Origin: Xanthobacteraceae bacterium
Lineage (GTDB): Bacteria; Pseudomonadota; Alphaproteobacteria; Rhizobiales; Xanthobacteraceae
Reading direction: 5' to 3'
DNA length: 64,000 bases
NCBI GenBank assembly: GCA_019635635.1
Contig: JAHBZB010000002.1
Location: forward strand, 767,204-831,203
The stretch's first letter is position 1. Each line of letters starts with the position of its first letter. The translations under genes and the position numbers were made by a program. The notes below the pieces were generated by a model. The model was not told the DNA's origin. It ran no database searches and saw only the letters and a program-made list of their open reading frames with translations. Shown one piece after another: positions 61,601 to 64,000 of this stretch.

Positions 61601-62036
61601 TTTCGGGTGCGCCAGTCGCGAGTGCTGCGGCGACCGTGACCGCCGCAGGGTGCTCGCGATACTTGACCGCAATCGCGCGAATACCGAGCCAGGCGGCCTG
61701 CGCCGTCTCTGCTGCGACCGCGGCAACCTCTTCGCCAAAAAAGCGCACACGGTCAGTCGCCAACGGATAACGATCGGAATAACCCGCGCCATAGTTCACG
61801 TATTGCGCGCCGTTGAAATCCGAAGACGAGATCGCATCCACTACGCCAGCGACGCCGCGAGCAGGCTTTAGATCAATCTCCAGAATCTGCGCCGAGGCAT
61901 GCGGGCTACGGAGGATCGCGCAGTACAACATCCCCGGCAGCTCGATATCATGCGTGTATTCCGCTTCGCCAGTAACCTTCGTCCTCGCCTCGATTTGCGG
62001 AATACGCCGGCCGATGACTCCGGGCTCGGATTTCAT
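58659..62036 (-). CDS. Fused molybdenum hydroxylase: Mo-cofactor subunit joined to an FAD subunit with a cysteine-rich insertion
   Basis: A 1125-residue protein of the xanthine dehydrogenase family. Residues 1 to about 770 form the molybdopterin subunit (GGGFGGKSQSPEQIAIAAL; active-site Glu717 in GAKAAGEP). Residues about 800-1125 form the FAD subunit (LGGGTDLLPGIRQG, TQQIRNRATVAGDL). The FAD half carries Cys915, 920, 929, 937, 939, 957 and 961 in a stretch like the extra 4Fe-4S domain of 4-hydroxybenzoyl-CoA reductase HcrB and of PaoB. The ATG overlaps the small-subunit stop as ATGA. Substrate unknown; such enzymes hydroxylate N-heterocycles, aldehydes or aromatic CoA esters. Confidence 0.88.
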   Translation of the reverse strand: MKSEPGVIGRRIPQIEARTKVTGEAEYTHDIELPGMLYCAILRSPHASAQILEIDLKPARGVAGVVDAISSSDFNGAQYVNYGAGYSDRYPLATDRVRFFGEEVAAVAAETAQAAWLGIRAIAVKYREHPAAVTVAAALATGAPEIHARKQKLPSNVAQSVDVKLGDVDAAFKEAALVVEGQYEHGVVWPVCMETNAAVASYDPASGRLEVWCGTQAPFFVRKELARVIGMEVADIVVRSVAIGGGFGGKSQSPEQIAIAALLSKRAGRPVKVVLSRDEEYIAGKSDHAKSMSLRTAVDAKGNILGRTVDAIVDNGAYTHMGPVYVSALRQRTANLYRVGAASVRAKLVYTNKLPGGSYRGMGAPGIIWAIESQVDEVAERLNIDPVEYRLQIANQAGDLTPLGWKITSCGLSDCLRKAAERIGWAEKKGKLPPYRGIGIASMIHPSGSVLYAEGNFSNVAIELQADGSLAVFTQTADAGTWQNTILAQLVAETLGISTVGITVVHMDTELAPDDLGSAASRVTFVTGNAAIAGGKELIARIRERLSEEWTVATDAIEYRGGVFTHPEDRRRELTLAQAAQRFGSLRVEGHYAIGLERPDPVTGYGNYAAAYAFGAQAVEVEVDPGTGHVTVLNIASAQDVGRVLNPTALEGQTYGGIMQGVGMALSEDVIFDNGRPVNRSLINYRVPRIADTPNISVDFIETNDALGPFGAKAAGEPTINATVAAVANAVADAVGIRFHKLPITPEAVLAAIEQKHARELPLKPYLRPYNAEVATVRKIYPAMFPVMKKAGKYAAKSRPRVSQFETCVAASAEEAVAEAEASERSRFLGGGTDLLPGIRQGVYGPAKLVSYANVPGVKDIADHGDFIKVGAAVTLDQLVKSDLIAEKFPGLSKGASLIATQQIRNRATVAGDLCQEKRCWFFRSATPCYRFSGPACPCYAVLGDNRHHSILGAGRCAAPCVADLAPMLSCLDAVVVTAGSGGERRIPVEQLYVWAGETVLAPAELITHIEIPQPRELSSFHYEKYARWRGDFAEASAAVRLTGTKTNLTGVAIVMGGVAPTPARASHSEDLLRSESLTSDAIDAAASAAVFGALPMKNNRYKASLLVNVVRRALVAAGDKLAFV

Positions 62037-62542
62037 GCGCCGGCCGCTGCGGCTCGTACGGCTTGAAGAATCTGCGCGTATCCGGTGCAACGGCAGATGT
62101 TACCCTGCAGCGCGATGCGGATTTCGTCTTCCGTTGGATTTTTTGTTTGCGAAAGCAGCGCATGCGCCGACATGATCATGCCGCTGGTGCAGAACCCGCA
62201 TTGGAAACCGCCATATTCAACGAACGCTTCCTGCAAGCGATCAAGCACACCATCGCGCTCCAGCCCTTCGATGGTGGTGACTTGCGAGCCGGACACCGTG
62301 CAGGCCAGTGTCACGCAAGAACAAACGGCGCTGCCATCCAGAACGACGGTGCATGCGCCGCATTCACCGCTGTTGCATCCGATTTTTGTGCCTCGCAGAT
62401 CGAGGCGATTGCGCAATACTTCGGCGAGCGACTCATGCGGCTCGACAAGAAGTTCTCGTTCGTTTCCGTTCACCGAGAGCGCGAGCGAGAACGAGCCTTC
62501 CGCCGAGGCGTCATCTTCGCGCGTTCTCGCCACCGCGCTCAT
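62033..62542 (-). CDS. Molybdenum hydroxylase small subunit (two 2Fe-2S clusters)
   Basis: A 169-residue iron-sulfur subunit. The plant-type cluster is bound by CNSGECGACTVVLDG plus a later Cys, the second cluster by CGFCTSG and CRCTG in the helical C-terminal half. It passes electrons from the Mo centre to FAD. ATG 62542 overlaps the stop of the upstream large subunit (ATGA). The 22-residue head before the ferredoxin domain is slightly longer than usual. Confidence 0.93.
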   Translation of the reverse strand: MSAVARTREDDASAEGSFSLALSVNGNERELLVEPHESLAEVLRNRLDLRGTKIGCNSGECGACTVVLDGSAVCSCVTLACTVSGSQVTTIEGLERDGVLDRLQEAFVEYGGFQCGFCTSGMIMSAHALLSQTKNPTEDEIRIALQGNICRCTGYAQILQAVRAAAAGA

Positions 62543-64000
62543 CCGAGCAGAATCTTTTCGGCCGTGATCGGCAGATGCATGATCCGCTTTCCGCATGCCG
62601 CAGCGACCGCGTTCGCGACTGCCGCCGGCGGCTGAATGGTCGGCGGCTCGCCGACGCCCTTCGCGCCATAAGGCCCCGCCACGGAAGGATGCGTGACGAG
62701 AATGACCTCGATCTTCGGCACGTCCATCGCGGTCGGCATTTTATAGTCCGTCAGGTTGCCGTTCTGGACATGACCATTCGCGATGATGATTTCTTCCGAG
62801 AGCGCCTGTCCGACGCCCTGCACCGCGCCCCCCTCCAGCTGTCCTTCAAGGTAGGTTGGGTTGATCGCGTAGCCGACATCCTGCGCGACGACATAACGGT
62901 TGATCGTAACTTCGCCGAGTACGTCATCCACCGAGAGGTCGGTCGCGTGGACATGAAAACTCGGCGAGGGCCAGCTCGGCGAGAAATGATTCTGCACCCG
63001 CGATGCGTCATGCTCGGCAGCGGGCGCAATGTAGGTCGCTTCGGCAATCAAACCGCCGCCCGCGGTATTCGCCTGTGCCGCAAGCTCGGCGAAGGTAATT
63101 TTCTTTTCGCCGGACCAGAACGCCTTATCGCGCATCGCAAGCGCCTGCTCGTCGGCACCGAGCGCCTTCGCGGCCCGCACGCGCATCTTTCCAAGCAGGT
63201 CGCGCGCGGCCTCGCGCGACGCATTCGCGACCGCAAACATGGTGCGGCTACCCTGCGAACCGAAATCGTATGGCGTCGTCAGCGAGTCGGCGCTGACGAC
63301 ATTAATGTCGGTCAGCTTCATACCCATTTCCTCAGCGACGACCTGCGCGGCACCCGTTAGCGCGCCCGTGCCCATCTCGACGACGCCAACCATCATGGTC
63401 AGTGTGCCATCCTGCATCAGCTTGAGATAAGAGCCGGAAGAACCGCGCGAGGTCATCCACCAGCCGCAGGCAAGGCCTTTCCCGCGATTATGTTCGGGCT
63501 TGCGGTGATCCCAGCCGATCGCAACTGCCGCTTTATCCAGACACTCTTCCAGGCCGACCGCGGTCATCTTCTGCCCGTTCACGGCAATGTCGCCCTCGCG
63601 CAGAATATTCCGGCGGCGCAACTCGAGCGGGTCGAGACCGAGATCTTCCGCAATCATGTCCATCTGGGACTCGGTTGCGAAGTTCGGCATCGGGCCGGAC
63701 GGCGCGCGGATCGAACCGTTGGGATGATTGTTCGTATAGACGGAAATGCCTTCGAGGTTCGCATTCGGAAGGCGGTATGGTCCCGCCAGGATCATTGTGC
63801 CGGTGGAAGCGACCAGCGGACCCGAGCCCGAACAGGCGCCCGCGTCTACGACGATGCGGCCCTGTTTTGCGAGGATATGGCCCTCCCTGTCGACACCGGT
63901 TTTCAACTCGATGGTCGTGGGCTGCCTGAACAGCGCGGCTGTCAATTCCTCCTCGCTGCTCGACATCACGCGCACGGGCCGCTTTGCCGCGCGCGCGAGT
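62539..64000 (-). CDS. Molybdenum hydroxylase large subunit (N-terminal part outside window)
   Basis: The visible 487 codons are the C-terminal two thirds of a second molybdopterin subunit: substrate channel and cofactor segments (GSIRAPSGPMPNFATESQMD, GVVEMGTGALTGAAQVVAEE, YVVAQDVGYAINPTYLEGQLEG) and the active-site Glu in PYGAKGVGEPP. It is cut by the right edge while the frame is open. It differs from the Mo half of the fused protein, so the operon encodes two distinct Mo subunits for one visible 2Fe-2S subunit. Confidence 0.88.
   Translation of the reverse strand, partial: LARAAKRPVRVMSSSEEELTAALFRQPTTIELKTGVDREGHILAKQGRIVVDAGACSGSGPLVASTGTMILAGPYRLPNANLEGISVYTNNHPNGSIRAPSGPMPNFATESQMDMIAEDLGLDPLELRRRNILREGDIAVNGQKMTAVGLEECLDKAAVAIGWDHRKPEHNRGKGLACGWWMTSRGSSGSYLKLMQDGTLTMMVGVVEMGTGALTGAAQVVAEEMGMKLTDINVVSADSLTTPYDFGSQGSRTMFAVANASREAARDLLGKMRVRAAKALGADEQALAMRDKAFWSGEKKITFAELAAQANTAGGGLIAEATYIAPAAEHDASRVQNHFSPSWPSPSFHVHATDLSVDDVLGEVTINRYVVAQDVGYAINPTYLEGQLEGGAVQGVGQALSEEIIIANGHVQNGNLTDYKMPTAMDVPKIEVILVTHPSVAGPYGAKGVGEPPTIQPPAAVANAVAAACGKRIMHLPITAEKILLG

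Noticed and set aside
1-64000. CRISPR arrays, tRNA or rRNA genes, integrase/attachment sites
   Set aside because: Looked for by eye on both strands. No regular direct-repeat arrays, no tRNA cloverleaf and no complete integrase or IS were found. A tRNAscan/CRISPR finder run would be decisive.

Overview
The window is 64 kb of high-GC chromosomal DNA from an alphaproteobacterium, most likely a member of the Hyphomicrobiales (Bradyrhizobium/Afipia/Rhodopseudomonas-like). The pointers are an ALA synthase type HemA, a nitrate-assimilation operon that contains a single-domain haemoglobin as in Bradyrhizobium, NasTS control, and many ABC uptake systems. The genus assignment is inference from gene content. 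I see no tRNA, rRNA or CRISPR array, and only one transposon scrap.

1-12.3 kb holds a phenylacetate catabolic cluster: liv-type uptake genes (cut at the left edge), paaG-paaI-paaK-paaR on the plus strand, paaABCDE on the minus strand, the repressor gene paaX, and paaZ. Two near-identical 18-bp palindromes (before livK/paaG and before paaZ) are probably PaaR sites. A separate 11-bp inverted repeat frames the paaA promoter and is probably the PaaX site.

12.3-17.4 kb holds a Ugp-type glycerol-phosphate/glycerophosphodiester ABC importer preceded by a good PHO box, with a divergent GpdQ-like phosphodiesterase that retains the GpdQ metal ligands.

17.4-35.8 kb is an unbroken minus-strand run: hemA-hemC-hemD-hemB, nasT-nasS, a 310-nt leader with a terminator, nrtA-nrtB-nrtD, haemoglobin, FAD oxidoreductase, nirA, a diflavin-reductase-like protein with an added 4Fe-4S motif, nasA and cysG. 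It covers nitrate sensing, import and reduction to ammonium, and also every step from glycine plus succinyl-CoA to the siroheme of nitrite reductase.

36.1-53.1 kb starts with an orphan Rossmann-fold gene, followed by a 16-kb minus-strand operon divergent from a LysR gene. The operon encodes a flavin monooxygenase, a NitT/TauT-type ABC importer, RidA, a cupin, an SDR, a CaiB-type CoA-transferase, a MetC-like C-S lyase, a divergent crotonase, a YeiH-type exporter, a fumarate-reductase-like flavoprotein with a free-standing 2Fe-2S domain, an unusual M24-fold protein, ferredoxin-NADP reductase, a 7Fe ferredoxin and a small hypothetical protein. I do not recognise this gene set as a named pathway. 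Its content suggests breakdown of a sulfur-containing organic compound, and it is the best candidate here for an undescribed system.

54-64 kb, beyond an IS3-family remnant, is a second catabolic module: flavin reductase-like protein, IclR regulator, another NitT/TauT-type importer, and a molybdenum hydroxylase with two Mo subunits. One Mo subunit is fused to an FAD subunit that carries a cysteine-rich insertion. The module runs off the right edge.
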